Origin: Polaribacter reichenbachii
GTDB lineage: Bacteria; Bacteroidota; Bacteroidia; Flavobacteriales; Flavobacteriaceae
Direction: 5' to 3'
Assembly: GCF_001975665.1 (NCBI RefSeq)
Contig: NZ_CP019419.1
Coordinates: 1,054,001 to 1,118,000 of the forward strand
Length of the DNA stretch: 64,000 bases
Made by a program: the position numbers and the translations under genes. Of this stretch, positions 26,736 to 36,079 are shown piece after piece (the stretch's first letter is position 1; every line of letters starts with the position of its first letter). The notes under the pieces were generated by a model, which saw only the letters and a program-made list of their open reading frames with translations, searched no databases and was not told the origin of the DNA.

Positions 26736-27044
26736 ATGGCAAAAATAACATTTATAACAAGCGATAACGAAACCATAACTTTAGAAGGAACATCTGGTTC
26801 TGTAATGGAATTAGCTGTAAATAACAACGTAAAAGGAATTGATGGCGATTGTGGTGGCGTTTGTTCTTGCGCAACTTGTCACGTTCACGTAGCTCCAGAA
26901 GATTTTGCAAAAACAGGTGGTCCAGAAGAATTAGAAAACGATATGTTAGAGTTCGATGATTTAACAAACGAATACAGTCGCCTTTCTTGTCAGCTACAAA
27001 TTAGCGAAGCATTAGATGGAATTGTTTTAAAAGTGGCTAAATAA
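26736..27044 (+). CDS. 2Fe-2S ferredoxin (putidaredoxin/adrenodoxin type)
   Basis: 102 residues. Cluster ligands follow the C-x5-C-x2-C-x36-C pattern of P450-type ferredoxins: Cys39, Cys45, Cys48 and Cys85. Cys43 is an extra cysteine. It lies six bases after the P450 stop and just before the ferredoxin reductase, so it should carry electrons from the reductase to the P450 in the cytoplasm. Confidence 0.93.
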   Translation: MAKITFITSDNETITLEGTSGSVMELAVNNNVKGIDGDCGGVCSCATCHVHVAPEDFAKTGGPEELENDMLEFDDLTNEYSRLSCQLQISEALDGIVLKVAK

Positions 27045-27053
27045 TTTTTGTTG

Positions 27054-28295
27054 ATGTTAGAAACTGCAAATCAAATTTGTGTTGTAATTGGAGCCAGTCA
27101 TGCAGGTGTAAATTTTGCTTTTAATCTTAGAAAAGAAGGTTGGCAAGGTGCTATTATTTTGTATGATGTAGATCCAAATACACCTTATCACAGACCTCCA
27201 TTATCAAAATCTTATATTGTAAATGGCGATTTAAATAGCAACCTTTTAAAGCCTCTAGAATCTTATCAAAAGGAAAATATCACCTTAGAGTTAGGTAAAA
27301 AAGTTACCTCTATCAATAGAGCTTTAAAAACCATTTCTATAGAAAATGAAACCGATCAAAAATATGATAAACTTGTAATTGCAACTGGTGCAATCGCTTT
27401 AATTCCGCAAATAAATGGCATTAAAGAAGCCACAAATTTGTTTGCAATGCGAACTGCTGCAGATGCTATTGCTATTAAAAATGCCATAGATACATCATCA
27501 GAAAAAAGAGTTGTGATTATTGGAGGTGGCTATATTGGTTTAGAAACGGCTGCTTCTCTTAAAAAAATTGGTGCAAAAGTAATTGTTTTAGAAAGGGAAT
27601 CTAGAGTTTTAGAAAGAGTTACAGCTCCATTAATGTCTGAGTATTTTATGGATTTACATCAAGAAAATGGTGTGAAAATTTTAATCAAAAAAAATGTAAT
27701 TTCTATAAAAAACGAAGGTAGTTTTAATACTGTTTTTTGTGATGATAACACTTATTTTGAAGCTGATATCGTAATTGTAGGGGTTGGAATTCGTGTAAAC
27801 GCAGAATTGGCAAAAAATGCTGATTTAGAAATTGAAAACGGAATAAAAGTAAACCAGTTTGCACAAACCAATGATAAAAACATCTACGCAATTGGCGATT
27901 GCACTTTACACTACAACCCTCATTATGATAAGTTTATTCGTTTAGAATCTGTTCAAAATGCCGTAGATCAAAGCAAAGTTGCAGCTGCATCTATTTGTGG
28001 TAAAAACTTAATTTACGATACAATTCCTTGGTTTTGGTCAGATCAATATGATGTTAAATTGCAAATGGTTGGTTTATCTAATGGTTATAATGAAGTGTTG
28101 TTGAGAAAAGAAGCAACCGAAAACACCAGTTTTTCTGTGTGGTATTTTAAAAATGAAGAATTATTAGCTGTGGATGCCATTAACAACGGAAAAGCCTACG
28201 TTTTAGGAACACGTTTTATAAAAGGAAAACAAAAAATTAACAAATCGAAATTGGTTGATGTTTCAATACCCATGAAACCTACTAGTTTTTTATAG
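27054..28295 (+). CDS. FAD-dependent NAD(P)H ferredoxin reductase
   Basis: 413 residues from the ATG at 27054; two TTG codons upstream are possible but less likely. An FAD-binding motif GASHAG lies at 13-18, an NAD(P)-binding IGGGYIGLE near 156-164, and a second FAD contact IYAIGDCTLHYNP at about 275-290. This matches the putidaredoxin-reductase family. It starts nine bases after the ferredoxin gene and should complete the class I P450 electron chain NAD(P)H to reductase to ferredoxin to P450. Confidence 0.92.
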   Translation: MLETANQICVVIGASHAGVNFAFNLRKEGWQGAIILYDVDPNTPYHRPPLSKSYIVNGDLNSNLLKPLESYQKENITLELGKKVTSINRALKTISIENETDQKYDKLVIATGAIALIPQINGIKEATNLFAMRTAADAIAIKNAIDTSSEKRVVIIGGGYIGLETAASLKKIGAKVIVLERESRVLERVTAPLMSEYFMDLHQENGVKILIKKNVISIKNEGSFNTVFCDDNTYFEADIVIVGVGIRVNAELAKNADLEIENGIKVNQFAQTNDKNIYAIGDCTLHYNPHYDKFIRLESVQNAVDQSKVAAASICGKNLIYDTIPWFWSDQYDVKLQMVGLSNGYNEVLLRKEATENTSFSVWYFKNEELLAVDAINNGKAYVLGTRFIKGKQKINKSKLVDVSIPMKPTSFL

Positions 28296-28303
28296 AATAT
28301 ATT

Positions 28304-29419
28304 ATGAGTTTACAATCAAAATCTGCAATAGCAACTGGCGATGGAAAGTTTATTATTGATACCATAACAATAGCAAATCCGAAGGAAGATGAAATCGTTG
28401 TAAAGATAAAAGCAGCTGGTTTGTGCCATACAGATCACGATTCTTTAACTTGGGGTAAACCTATTATTTTAGGTCATGAAGGTGCAGGTATCATAGAAAA
28501 AATTGGCGCCAATATTACCGATTTTAAAGTTGGTGATAAAGTTATTTTAAACTGGGCCACGCCCTGTATGAAATGTTTTCAATGTCAAGAAGGTAACCAA
28601 CATATTTGCGAAAATAACTCACCTGTAACTGCTGGTGGAAATGGTTACACTCCAGGTCACGCACATTTAGAAGGATCAAAATGGAATAACAAACCTATAG
28701 AACGTTCTTTTAATATTGGTACCATTGCAGAATATGCTTTGGTAAAAGAATCTGCTTGTGTAAAATTAGATTCAGAAATGCCAATGCCATCTGCAAGTAT
28801 TATTAGTTGCGGAGTAATGACAGGTTATGGTTCTGCTGTAAATACAGCCAAAGTTACTGCAGGTAGTTCTGCTGTAATTCTTGGAACTGGTGGAGTTGGA
28901 TTAAACGTAATTCAAGGTGCAAAAATATCTGGTGCAGCAAAAATTATTGCCATTGATATTAATCCTGAACGATTAAAAATGGCAAAACAATTTGGGGCAA
29001 CTCATACCATTTTAGCAGACAAAAATGATGTTGGTTTGATGAATGCATCAGAAGAAGTTAAAAAAATGACAAATGGTAGAGGAGCAGATTTTGCTTTCGA
29101 ATGTACTGCAATTCCGGCTTTAGGTGCTGCACCTTTAGCTATGATTCGTAATGCAGGAACTGCAGTTCAAGTAAGTGGAATTGAAGAAACCATATCTATA
29201 GATATGAATTTATTTGAATGGGATAAAATTTACATCAATCCATTGTATGGTAAATGCAGACCACATATCGATTTTCCGAAACTGGTAGATTTATATGATA
29301 AAGGCGATTTATTATTAGATGAAATGATAACCAAAACCTATCCAATAGAAAATTTACAACAAGCTTTTGACGATATGTTAGCAGGTAAAAATGCCAAAGG
29401 AGTTATTGTTTTTGATTAA
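28304..29419 (+). CDS. Zinc-dependent alcohol dehydrogenase, class III-like
   Basis: 371 residues of the medium-chain dehydrogenase family. Catalytic zinc residues are in GLCHTDH (Cys41) and GHEGAG (His58, Glu59). Structural zinc cysteines are Cys88, Cys91, Cys94 and Cys102. The cofactor loop is GTGGVGL. The length and the stretch ISCGVMTGYGSAVNTAKV resemble class III (formaldehyde-oxidising) enzymes. Located directly after the P450 electron chain, it probably deals with formaldehyde or another product of sugar demethylation. Substrate is inferred from position. Confidence 0.88.
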   Translation: MSLQSKSAIATGDGKFIIDTITIANPKEDEIVVKIKAAGLCHTDHDSLTWGKPIILGHEGAGIIEKIGANITDFKVGDKVILNWATPCMKCFQCQEGNQHICENNSPVTAGGNGYTPGHAHLEGSKWNNKPIERSFNIGTIAEYALVKESACVKLDSEMPMPSASIISCGVMTGYGSAVNTAKVTAGSSAVILGTGGVGLNVIQGAKISGAAKIIAIDINPERLKMAKQFGATHTILADKNDVGLMNASEEVKKMTNGRGADFAFECTAIPALGAAPLAMIRNAGTAVQVSGIEETISIDMNLFEWDKIYINPLYGKCRPHIDFPKLVDLYDKGDLLLDEMITKTYPIENLQQAFDDMLAGKNAKGVIVFD

Positions 29420-29428
29420 AAACCAAAT

Positions 29429-30295
29429 ATGAGAACTAAAATACAAACCGTTTTAATTATTGGTTTCCTTTTTACGACGCTAATAAATGCTCAAATAGAA
29501 GCTCCAAAAGGAAAAAAATGGACAACAATTGAACATCTTTCTGATGAATTTAATGGCAATAAATTAAATAAGAACAAATGGATTGCAGACCCAGAAGGTC
29601 ATCCAGATTTTGATTGGATTGGTAGACCTCCAGCACTATTTAAAGAAAGTTCGATCAACATAAATAAAGGTTTTCTAGAAATTGAAGTGGGTAAACTTAA
29701 CAAAACATTTACCAGTAATAAATATAAAAAACCTGCTATTTACAATTATTATGGAGGTATAATAAGAGCTACAAAACCAATTTCTTATGGCCATTATTTC
29801 GAAGCAAAATTTAAAATGAGTAAAACAGAAATGGGTGGTGGTTTCTGGATCATGTCTCGTAATAAATGTGATTTTAAACACGAAATAGACATTACAGAAT
29901 CTGTTGGCTCTATATCTGCTTTAACTGAAGAATGGGGTAAAAAATGGAACAAGATTATGCACTCAAACACCATTCACAGGCAAACATCTTGCAACGAAGC
30001 AAAACGTAGCCAAGGAGTTATGTTTCCAGAAGTAAAAAATTCTGAAAAATATTATACTTATGGTTGTTGGTGGAAAAGTCCTACAGAATTATTGTTCTAT
30101 TTAGATGGTAAACACGTTTATACTGTAAATCCGCCAGTAGATTTTGATCAAGAATTATTTCTACATTTTTCTATAGAAAGCTATGATTGGAACCCAATTC
30201 CTGCAGATGGTGGTAAGGTTGCAAGTGCATCAAAAGAAGACAGAACTGCTTACATAGATTATATTAGAACTTATAAACAAGAAAATAAAAACTAA
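29429..30295 (+). CDS. GH16 beta-porphyranase/agarase-like enzyme, second
   Basis: 288 residues with a signal peptide ending about Ala21. The catalytic motif is EIDITE (Glu152, Asp154, Glu157). MGGGFWIMSRN and NWNPIPADGG are shared in position with the other GH16 but the sequence is well diverged, including DWIGRPPALF against QGWIGRAPGLF. Two GH16 in one locus suggests different preferences, for instance for methylated versus sulfated stretches of galactan. It is nine bases after the dehydrogenase gene in the demethylase operon, which links backbone cutting with demethylation. Confidence 0.88.
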   Translation: MRTKIQTVLIIGFLFTTLINAQIEAPKGKKWTTIEHLSDEFNGNKLNKNKWIADPEGHPDFDWIGRPPALFKESSININKGFLEIEVGKLNKTFTSNKYKKPAIYNYYGGIIRATKPISYGHYFEAKFKMSKTEMGGGFWIMSRNKCDFKHEIDITESVGSISALTEEWGKKWNKIMHSNTIHRQTSCNEAKRSQGVMFPEVKNSEKYYTYGCWWKSPTELLFYLDGKHVYTVNPPVDFDQELFLHFSIESYDWNPIPADGGKVASASKEDRTAYIDYIRTYKQENKN

Positions 30296-30313
30296 TAAAA
30301 TCACCATTTTAAA

Positions 30314-32815
30314 ATGAAGTTAAAAACATCAATTTTAATTATTGTATTCAGTTGCTTTTGTAATTTTATTACTGGGCAAGAAGTTGACCTTTTAAAAAAC
30401 TGGAAGTTTTCTAATTACGATTATGGAGATGCTTTTCAAGAAAATTTTGATGATACAAATTGGAATAAAGTTACTGTACCTCATGATTGGGCTGTAAAAC
30501 AAGATTTTGATTTTGCACATGATGTACAGTTAACTATGGTTGTACAAGATGGTGAAACGCAACCTAGATATAGAACTGGTAGATCTGGAGCTTTACCTTA
30601 TGTTGGTATTGGTTGGTATAGAACAAATTACAACATTACAGCATCAGTATTAAAAGAGAAAGTTCAGTTGCTTTTTGATGGTGCTATGAGCAATGCAAAA
30701 GTATATGTAAATGGTAATTATGTAGGTCAAAGACCTTTTGGTTACATTTCTTTTTATTTTGATATTACAAAATACCTAAAAGCTGGTCATAATTCAATTG
30801 CTGTTCGTTTAGAGAATTTTAATAGTCAATCTCGTTGGTATCCAGGAGCTGGTTTGTACCGAAAAGTTTCTGTAATTAAAACCAATAAAACCCACGTTAA
30901 AACTTGGGGAACATTTGTAACTACTCCAAAAATTAACAAAAAAAATGCTAAAGTTCATTTAGAAGTTGAAGTTTTAGGAACAGGAAGTTACACAATGCTT
31001 AATGAAATTATTTCTTCGGATGGAAAAGTAGTTTCAAAAACATCCAAAGAAATTACGTTAGACAAAAGCACTAAATTTTCTGAAGATTTTGAGGTTAAAA
31101 AACCAAAATTATGGAGTTTAGATACGCCAAATTTATATCAACTTAAAACATCAATTTTAAAAGATAATAAAGTTGTAAACACTTATAAAACCACTTTCGG
31201 AATTCGAAATATTCGTTTTGAGGTTGATGGATTTTATTTAAATGATAAAAAAGTAAAATTTAAAGGTGTAAATATGCATCACGATTTAGGACCTGTAGGT
31301 GCAACTTTTCATAAAGAATTGTTTGTGCGTCAAATGAAAAAAATGAAAGAAATGGGTGTAAATGCCATTCGTTTTTCTCATAATCCTCCTGCTCCAGAAG
31401 CTTTAGATATTTGTGATGAAATGGGTATTTTAGCTATTGATGAAGCTTTTGATGAATGGCAAATTGGTAAAGTAATGAATGGGTATTCGTTGCATTTTGA
31501 TAAATGGTCTAAAAAAGATTTGTCTGATATGATTTTAAGAGATCGTAATCATCCATCCATAATTATGTGGAGTATTGGTAACGAAATTTTAGAGCAATAC
31601 AGAAAAGATCCTAATGATATTACTGGTTATTTAAATAAAATTGTAAAATCTTTAGATACAACTCGTGCTACAACTGCTGGTTTTAATTCTTCTGCAGGTG
31701 CTTTAAGAAGCAAAATGGCGCATACTGTAGATGTTGCTGGTTTTAATTATAAACCCGGAATTTATCATCAAATAAGAAAAGAATATCCGAATTTAAAGTT
31801 TTATGCAAGCGAAACTGGTGGAGCTGTAAGCGTTAGAAATAGCTATAAATTTCCGGTTGTTTTTGATACTTTACACAATAAAAGAGGGAATTCTTTAAAC
31901 ACAAAAGTATACAAAGATGGTTATCCAGGAAACTACGAAACCACCAATGTGCCTTGGGGATATCCTGCTTATAAAGAGTTTGCTTCTTTAGAGAAAAACA
32001 CTTCTGTTTATGGCGAATTTGTTTGGACAGGTTACGATTATTTAGGTGAACCTTCTCCTTATCACGATGCAAAATCTAGAAGCTCTTATTTTGCTCCTGT
32101 AGATTTTATTGGTTTAGAAAAAGACAAATTCTATTTATACCAAACGCAATGGAAAACGGATAAAGATGTATTGCACTTTTTTCCTCATTGGACTTTGCCT
32201 GATATGAAAGGAAAAGAAATACCTGTTGTTTGTTATACTTCTTACGAAAAAGCAGAACTTTTTGTAAACGGAAAAAGCTATGGTATACAAACCAAAAAAC
32301 CAATAAATAATCATTCTTACGAAAATAATTCTATTGATAAACCTGCATCTGGAGGTGGTAATTGGGATTTATTTAAAGCATACGCAATTGTTTGGGATAA
32401 TGTGGTTTATGAACCTGGTGAAGCAAAAATTGTAGCTTACAATAAAAAAGGAAAACAAGTTGCAGAAGTAAAAAGATTTACTGCTGGCAAACCTCATCAT
32501 ATTAAAATTAACCCTGAATTAAAATCCATTAAAAATGACGAAGTTGGTGTTTATATTGTTTCTGTATTAGATAAAGATGGCAATTTGTGTGTGAACTATA
32601 ATAAAAATATGAACATTACGATTACTGGTGCTGCAACATTTTTAGCTGCAGGAAATGGAGATCCAACTAATATGCAAAACCTCTCTAAACCGAAAAGAAA
32701 ATTCTTTAATGGGCAAGCTGCTGTTTTTGTAAAATCTCATAAAAAAGGAACTATTTCTGTGGATATAAAATCAGAAAGTTTACAAAAAGTAGATCAATCA
32801 TTAATTGTAGAATAA
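30314..32815 (+). CDS. GH2 glycosidase (beta-galactosidase type), third
   Basis: 833 residues, signal peptide ending about Gly21. Domain order is sugar-binding jelly roll, immunoglobulin-like, TIM barrel and C-terminal accessory domains. The acid/base is Glu424 in IMWSIGNEILE and the nucleophile Glu500 in FYASETGG. It belongs to a different GH2 branch from the tandem pair at 5543-11255, where the nucleophile motif is PTEF. Being in the demethylase operon, it may release 6-O-methyl-D-galactose or galactose from porphyran oligosaccharides before uptake. That specificity is inferred. Confidence 0.9.
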   Translation: MKLKTSILIIVFSCFCNFITGQEVDLLKNWKFSNYDYGDAFQENFDDTNWNKVTVPHDWAVKQDFDFAHDVQLTMVVQDGETQPRYRTGRSGALPYVGIGWYRTNYNITASVLKEKVQLLFDGAMSNAKVYVNGNYVGQRPFGYISFYFDITKYLKAGHNSIAVRLENFNSQSRWYPGAGLYRKVSVIKTNKTHVKTWGTFVTTPKINKKNAKVHLEVEVLGTGSYTMLNEIISSDGKVVSKTSKEITLDKSTKFSEDFEVKKPKLWSLDTPNLYQLKTSILKDNKVVNTYKTTFGIRNIRFEVDGFYLNDKKVKFKGVNMHHDLGPVGATFHKELFVRQMKKMKEMGVNAIRFSHNPPAPEALDICDEMGILAIDEAFDEWQIGKVMNGYSLHFDKWSKKDLSDMILRDRNHPSIIMWSIGNEILEQYRKDPNDITGYLNKIVKSLDTTRATTAGFNSSAGALRSKMAHTVDVAGFNYKPGIYHQIRKEYPNLKFYASETGGAVSVRNSYKFPVVFDTLHNKRGNSLNTKVYKDGYPGNYETTNVPWGYPAYKEFASLEKNTSVYGEFVWTGYDYLGEPSPYHDAKSRSSYFAPVDFIGLEKDKFYLYQTQWKTDKDVLHFFPHWTLPDMKGKEIPVVCYTSYEKAELFVNGKSYGIQTKKPINNHSYENNSIDKPASGGGNWDLFKAYAIVWDNVVYEPGEAKIVAYNKKGKQVAEVKRFTAGKPHHIKINPELKSIKNDEVGVYIVSVLDKDGNLCVNYNKNMNITITGAATFLAAGNGDPTNMQNLSKPKRKFFNGQAAVFVKSHKKGTISVDIKSESLQKVDQSLIVE

Positions 32816-32822
32816 GAAAATT

Positions 32823-33623
32823 ATGCCATCAAGTTTTAGAACTATTGAACTTTCTGATCCTGTTTTTGAATCGCAAAACTTACGATTTTTAACGGTTAAA
32901 ACATCTAACTTAAAAGGCAGAGGAGATATTTGTTTGTATGTACCACAAGTGGATGAAAACCTAGATGATTTACCAATTTACATACTTTTACACGGAGTTT
33001 ATGGAAGTGCTTGGATTTGGGCAATGAAAGGCGGAGCTCATAAAACTACAGAAAGATTAATCAATAATAAAACCATAAAACCGGCCATTATTGCAATGCC
33101 TTCTGATGGCCTTTGGGGTGATGGTTCTGCGTACTTTGCTCATCATCAAAAAAACTTTGACAATTGGATTGTTAATGATGTAATTACGGCTGTAAAAGAA
33201 AATATTCCTGAAGCTAAAAACTCAATTTCAACTTGTATTGGTGGTTTGTCTATGGGAGGTTATGGAGCTTTATCTTTGGGAGGAAGATTTCCAGAGAAAT
33301 TCAAAGCCATTTCTGGTCATAGTTCGATTACAAAATTAGAACAAATGACACTATTTGTTGAAGAGCCTTTGGAAGCCTATCAACAAGAAGCAAAATTTAC
33401 TGATGTTATTGATATTTTAAAAGAGAACAAATTAAAATTACCTCCATTTCGTTTTGATTGTGGTGTAAGTGATGATTTATTTGAAGCTAACAAACTACTT
33501 CACAATCAACTTTTAAAAGCTAATATTCCTCACGAATATGAAGAGTTTAATGGTGGTCATGAATGGCCTTATTGGATTGAGCATTTGGAGAAAACATTGA
33601 TTTTCTTTAATCAAAATAGTTAA
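32823..33623 (+). CDS. Alpha/beta-hydrolase esterase (esterase D / PF00756 type)
   Basis: 266 residues without a signal peptide, so probably cytoplasmic. The nucleophile elbow is GGLSMGGYGAL with Ser143; Asp217 or Asp218 in GVSDD and His246 in GGHEWPYW complete a triad. The oxyanion region is ILLHGVYGS. The family includes carbohydrate esterases and S-formylglutathione hydrolases. It ends the demethylase operon, seven bases after GH2. Two readings are open: removal of acyl groups from sugars, or hydrolysis of an S-formyl thiol made by the upstream class III-like dehydrogenase. Confidence 0.85.
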   Translation: MPSSFRTIELSDPVFESQNLRFLTVKTSNLKGRGDICLYVPQVDENLDDLPIYILLHGVYGSAWIWAMKGGAHKTTERLINNKTIKPAIIAMPSDGLWGDGSAYFAHHQKNFDNWIVNDVITAVKENIPEAKNSISTCIGGLSMGGYGALSLGGRFPEKFKAISGHSSITKLEQMTLFVEEPLEAYQQEAKFTDVIDILKENKLKLPPFRFDCGVSDDLFEANKLLHNQLLKANIPHEYEEFNGGHEWPYWIEHLEKTLIFFNQNS

Positions 33624-33649
33624 AAAAACAACTTACTAAAAACAAAAAA

Positions 33650-33679
33650 GGTTCGATTTTAAACTAATAAAATCGAACC
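33650..33679 (-). terminator. Intrinsic terminator of the carboxypeptidase-domain gene pair
   Basis: Eleven-base perfect arms 33650-33660 and 33669-33679 with an eight-base loop. On the minus strand a run of six U follows, then more U-rich sequence. No T-run follows on the plus strand, so it mainly ends minus-strand transcription, although it may also block the plus operon. Confidence 0.7.
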
Positions 33680-33704
33680 CAAACTATCAACAAATTTTTG
33701 GTTT

Positions 33705-34865
33705 TTATTGATTTGCTAAATTATATTGCACTTCTAAAGGCACACCAAAGTTACCTTCTAATTCCTTTTTAATTTGTTTAAAGAACTTGGTATCTGGTGG
33801 CATACTTAAATTTTTCCAAAATTCTGCGTTATAAGGTAAGTCTAAAGACCCCATATCTGTATCGCCTCCAAAAGCATTTACATCTATTTTTTTCTTATCT
33901 GTTTCTACTTTGTAAACAAAAGCTTCTAATCTGTAACTCATTTCTTCGGCATCTGTATTCCAATATTTTTGTGGTATTTGTTTTCTACCTAATCCCCATT
34001 CGTTAGCATAATAACTTAAATACAGTTTTCCATTTTCATGTCTTTTATACACCATAATAGCCTTGTTTCTTTCTATTCTAAAAACCCCATAGCTATCTAC
34101 ACCAATATATAATTTTACTTTATCCCATTTATTTTTTCCTGTACCTTCAAAAATTAAAACCTCTTCACCTTCGTAAGAAGTTTCTCCTGTAATTTCCCAT
34201 TTGTATTTTTTTAGGTTTGGAGTTCTATCAGTTGGTCTTAAAGGGTTTGCAGTTATCATCCAATTAATATCATGTGTCCATTGTTTACGTTTCCAGATTC
34301 TATAATCTGCAGATTTTCTAGACTCTGTAACTTCAACTATTCCTAAAGGGCTTGCAGGTCCTCGATCTCTAATTTTAATATAATTTTCTACAAAAAATTT
34401 AGATTTACCACCTTCTGTAGCTGCTCTTCTGTATAATAATTCTATTTGATGCGGCTTGCTTAAAGTATTGTCTTTTAACTTTTTTAAGGCGTTTATAACA
34501 TATGTTTTTGGTGCTACAATTGTAATTTCATCCATTTCAAAAACAGTTTCTTTTAAAACGATTTTCTTTTCAGCTTGTGCCAAATAATCTTTTATTTTTA
34601 TTTTAAAAGGATTAAAACCTAAACTCGTAAAAGATAACATATCTTCTAGTTCGCTGCTTGTAATTTTTAAAGAAAACTCACCATCTTCTGTACTAGATGT
34701 ACCTCTATTTTTTTTAAGAATACTTATGGCAGCAAACGGAATTGGATTATTAAATTCATCTAAAACAATACCTTTTACTTCAATACTTTTCTGAGCAAAA
34801 CTGTTTTGCGAATTAAATCCGAAGAAAATTATGCTAAGAAATAAAATTATAAATCTGCTCTTCAT
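33705..34865 (-). CDS. Carboxypeptidase-regulatory-like domain protein
   Basis: 386 residues, signal peptide ending about Ala24. Residues 28-108 are a CarboxypepD_reg-like beta-sandwich (VKGIVLDEFNNPIPFAAISI, TSSTEDGEFSL). The rest (EMDEITIVAPKTYVINAL, then beta-rich sequence to the end) is common in Bacteroidota envelope proteins of unknown function and resembles the N-terminal half of longer DUF5686-like proteins. It is a paralogue of the gene immediately upstream, 16 bases away. No catalytic residues are visible. Role in the galactan locus is not known. Confidence 0.75.
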   Translation of the reverse strand: MKSRFIILFLSIIFFGFNSQNSFAQKSIEVKGIVLDEFNNPIPFAAISILKKNRGTSSTEDGEFSLKITSSELEDMLSFTSLGFNPFKIKIKDYLAQAEKKIVLKETVFEMDEITIVAPKTYVINALKKLKDNTLSKPHQIELLYRRAATEGGKSKFFVENYIKIRDRGPASPLGIVEVTESRKSADYRIWKRKQWTHDINWMITANPLRPTDRTPNLKKYKWEITGETSYEGEEVLIFEGTGKNKWDKVKLYIGVDSYGVFRIERNKAIMVYKRHENGKLYLSYYANEWGLGRKQIPQKYWNTDAEEMSYRLEAFVYKVETDKKKIDVNAFGGDTDMGSLDLPYNAEFWKNLSMPPDTKFFKQIKKELEGNFGVPLEVQYNLANQ

Positions 34866-34881
34866 TTTAAAAATTTAATCA

Positions 34882-36051
34882 TTATTTGTTTACCAATTTA
34901 TACTGTGTTTCTAATGGCACTCCAAAATTACTTTCTAATCCTGCTTTAATTTGTTTATAAAACTTAGTATCTGGTGGCATACTTAAATTTTGCCAAAAAA
35001 CTGGGTCGTATGGTAATTCTAAATTCCCCATATCTTTATCTGCACCATATGCTCTTACTTTAATTTTTTTCTTATCAGTTTGTACATCATATACAAAAGC
35101 TTCAAGCTGATATCTTAAGGTTTCTGCGGGCGTGCCTAATAATTCTTTTGGTATATTCCATTTAGGAAAACTCCAATCATTTTTATAATAACTGATTACT
35201 AATTTTCCATTTTGATGTTTTTTATAGATATATAAAGATTTTCCTCTTTCAATTCGATACACTTTATAGCTATCTATACCAATGAATAAAACAATATTAT
35301 CCCACTTCTTTTTAGGGTTTGTTCCTTTTAAAATTAATACTTCTTCACCATCATAAGAGGTTTCTCCATCTACAATCCATTTAAACTTTTTTAAATTTCT
35401 TTTATGCTGAGAAGAAATTGGTCTTAACGGATTTACTTCATGCATACCAATTATTGGATGTCTCCATTGTTCGCGTTTCCAATACCTATAATCCGCAGAT
35501 TTTCTAGAATGTAAAACTTGAATAATTCCTGTGCCATAAGCAGGACCTCTATCTCTTACAGCAACGTAATTCTCTACAAAAAACTTAGATTTCCCTTCTT
35601 CTGTTCCTGCTCTTCTAAATAGCATTTCTAGCTTATGAGGTTCACTTAATGTATTTTCTTTTAAACTTTTAAGTGCTGATAAAACATAATGTTTTGGTGC
35701 TAAGATTGTAATCTCATCCATTTCCATTACACTTTCTTTTAACACAATTTTCTGCTCTTTTTGTGCTAAATAATCTTTTACTTTAACCTTTGTTGGTATA
35801 AAACCTAAAGATGAAAAAGACAAGGTGTCTTCTAATTCTGCTGATGTTAGAAAAAGAGAAAAACCACCATCTTCAGTACTAGAAGTTCCTTTAGTTTTAC
35901 CCACTAAAGTAATTGCAGCAAATGGTATAGGATTATCAAATTCATCGATTACAATACCTTTTACAACTACCTTTTGCTGAGCTTGAATTGCATTGGTATT
36001 TAATCCTAAAAAAATAAAAAGTAAGAAAGTAATTGTTGTAAGTTGTTTCAT
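34882..36051 (-). CDS. Carboxypeptidase-regulatory-like domain protein, paralogue
   Basis: 389 residues with a signal peptide ending about Ala24. It matches the downstream neighbour along its whole length, for instance VKGIVIDEFDNPIPFAAITL, EMDEITILAPKHYVLSALK and LSMPPDTKFYKQIK near the end. The N-terminal 28-108 region is a CarboxypepD_reg-like domain. A tandem duplication is evident. It follows the beta-helix gene by 28 bases and is likely co-transcribed with it. Periplasmic or outer-membrane location is inferred from the signal peptide; the function is unknown. Confidence 0.75.
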   Translation of the reverse strand: MKQLTTITFLLFIFLGLNTNAIQAQQKVVVKGIVIDEFDNPIPFAAITLVGKTKGTSSTEDGGFSLFLTSAELEDTLSFSSLGFIPTKVKVKDYLAQKEQKIVLKESVMEMDEITILAPKHYVLSALKSLKENTLSEPHKLEMLFRRAGTEEGKSKFFVENYVAVRDRGPAYGTGIIQVLHSRKSADYRYWKREQWRHPIIGMHEVNPLRPISSQHKRNLKKFKWIVDGETSYDGEEVLILKGTNPKKKWDNIVLFIGIDSYKVYRIERGKSLYIYKKHQNGKLVISYYKNDWSFPKWNIPKELLGTPAETLRYQLEAFVYDVQTDKKKIKVRAYGADKDMGNLELPYDPVFWQNLSMPPDTKFYKQIKAGLESNFGVPLETQYKLVNK

Positions 36052-36079
36052 TTTTTAAATAAATTACAGTTTAAGAATA

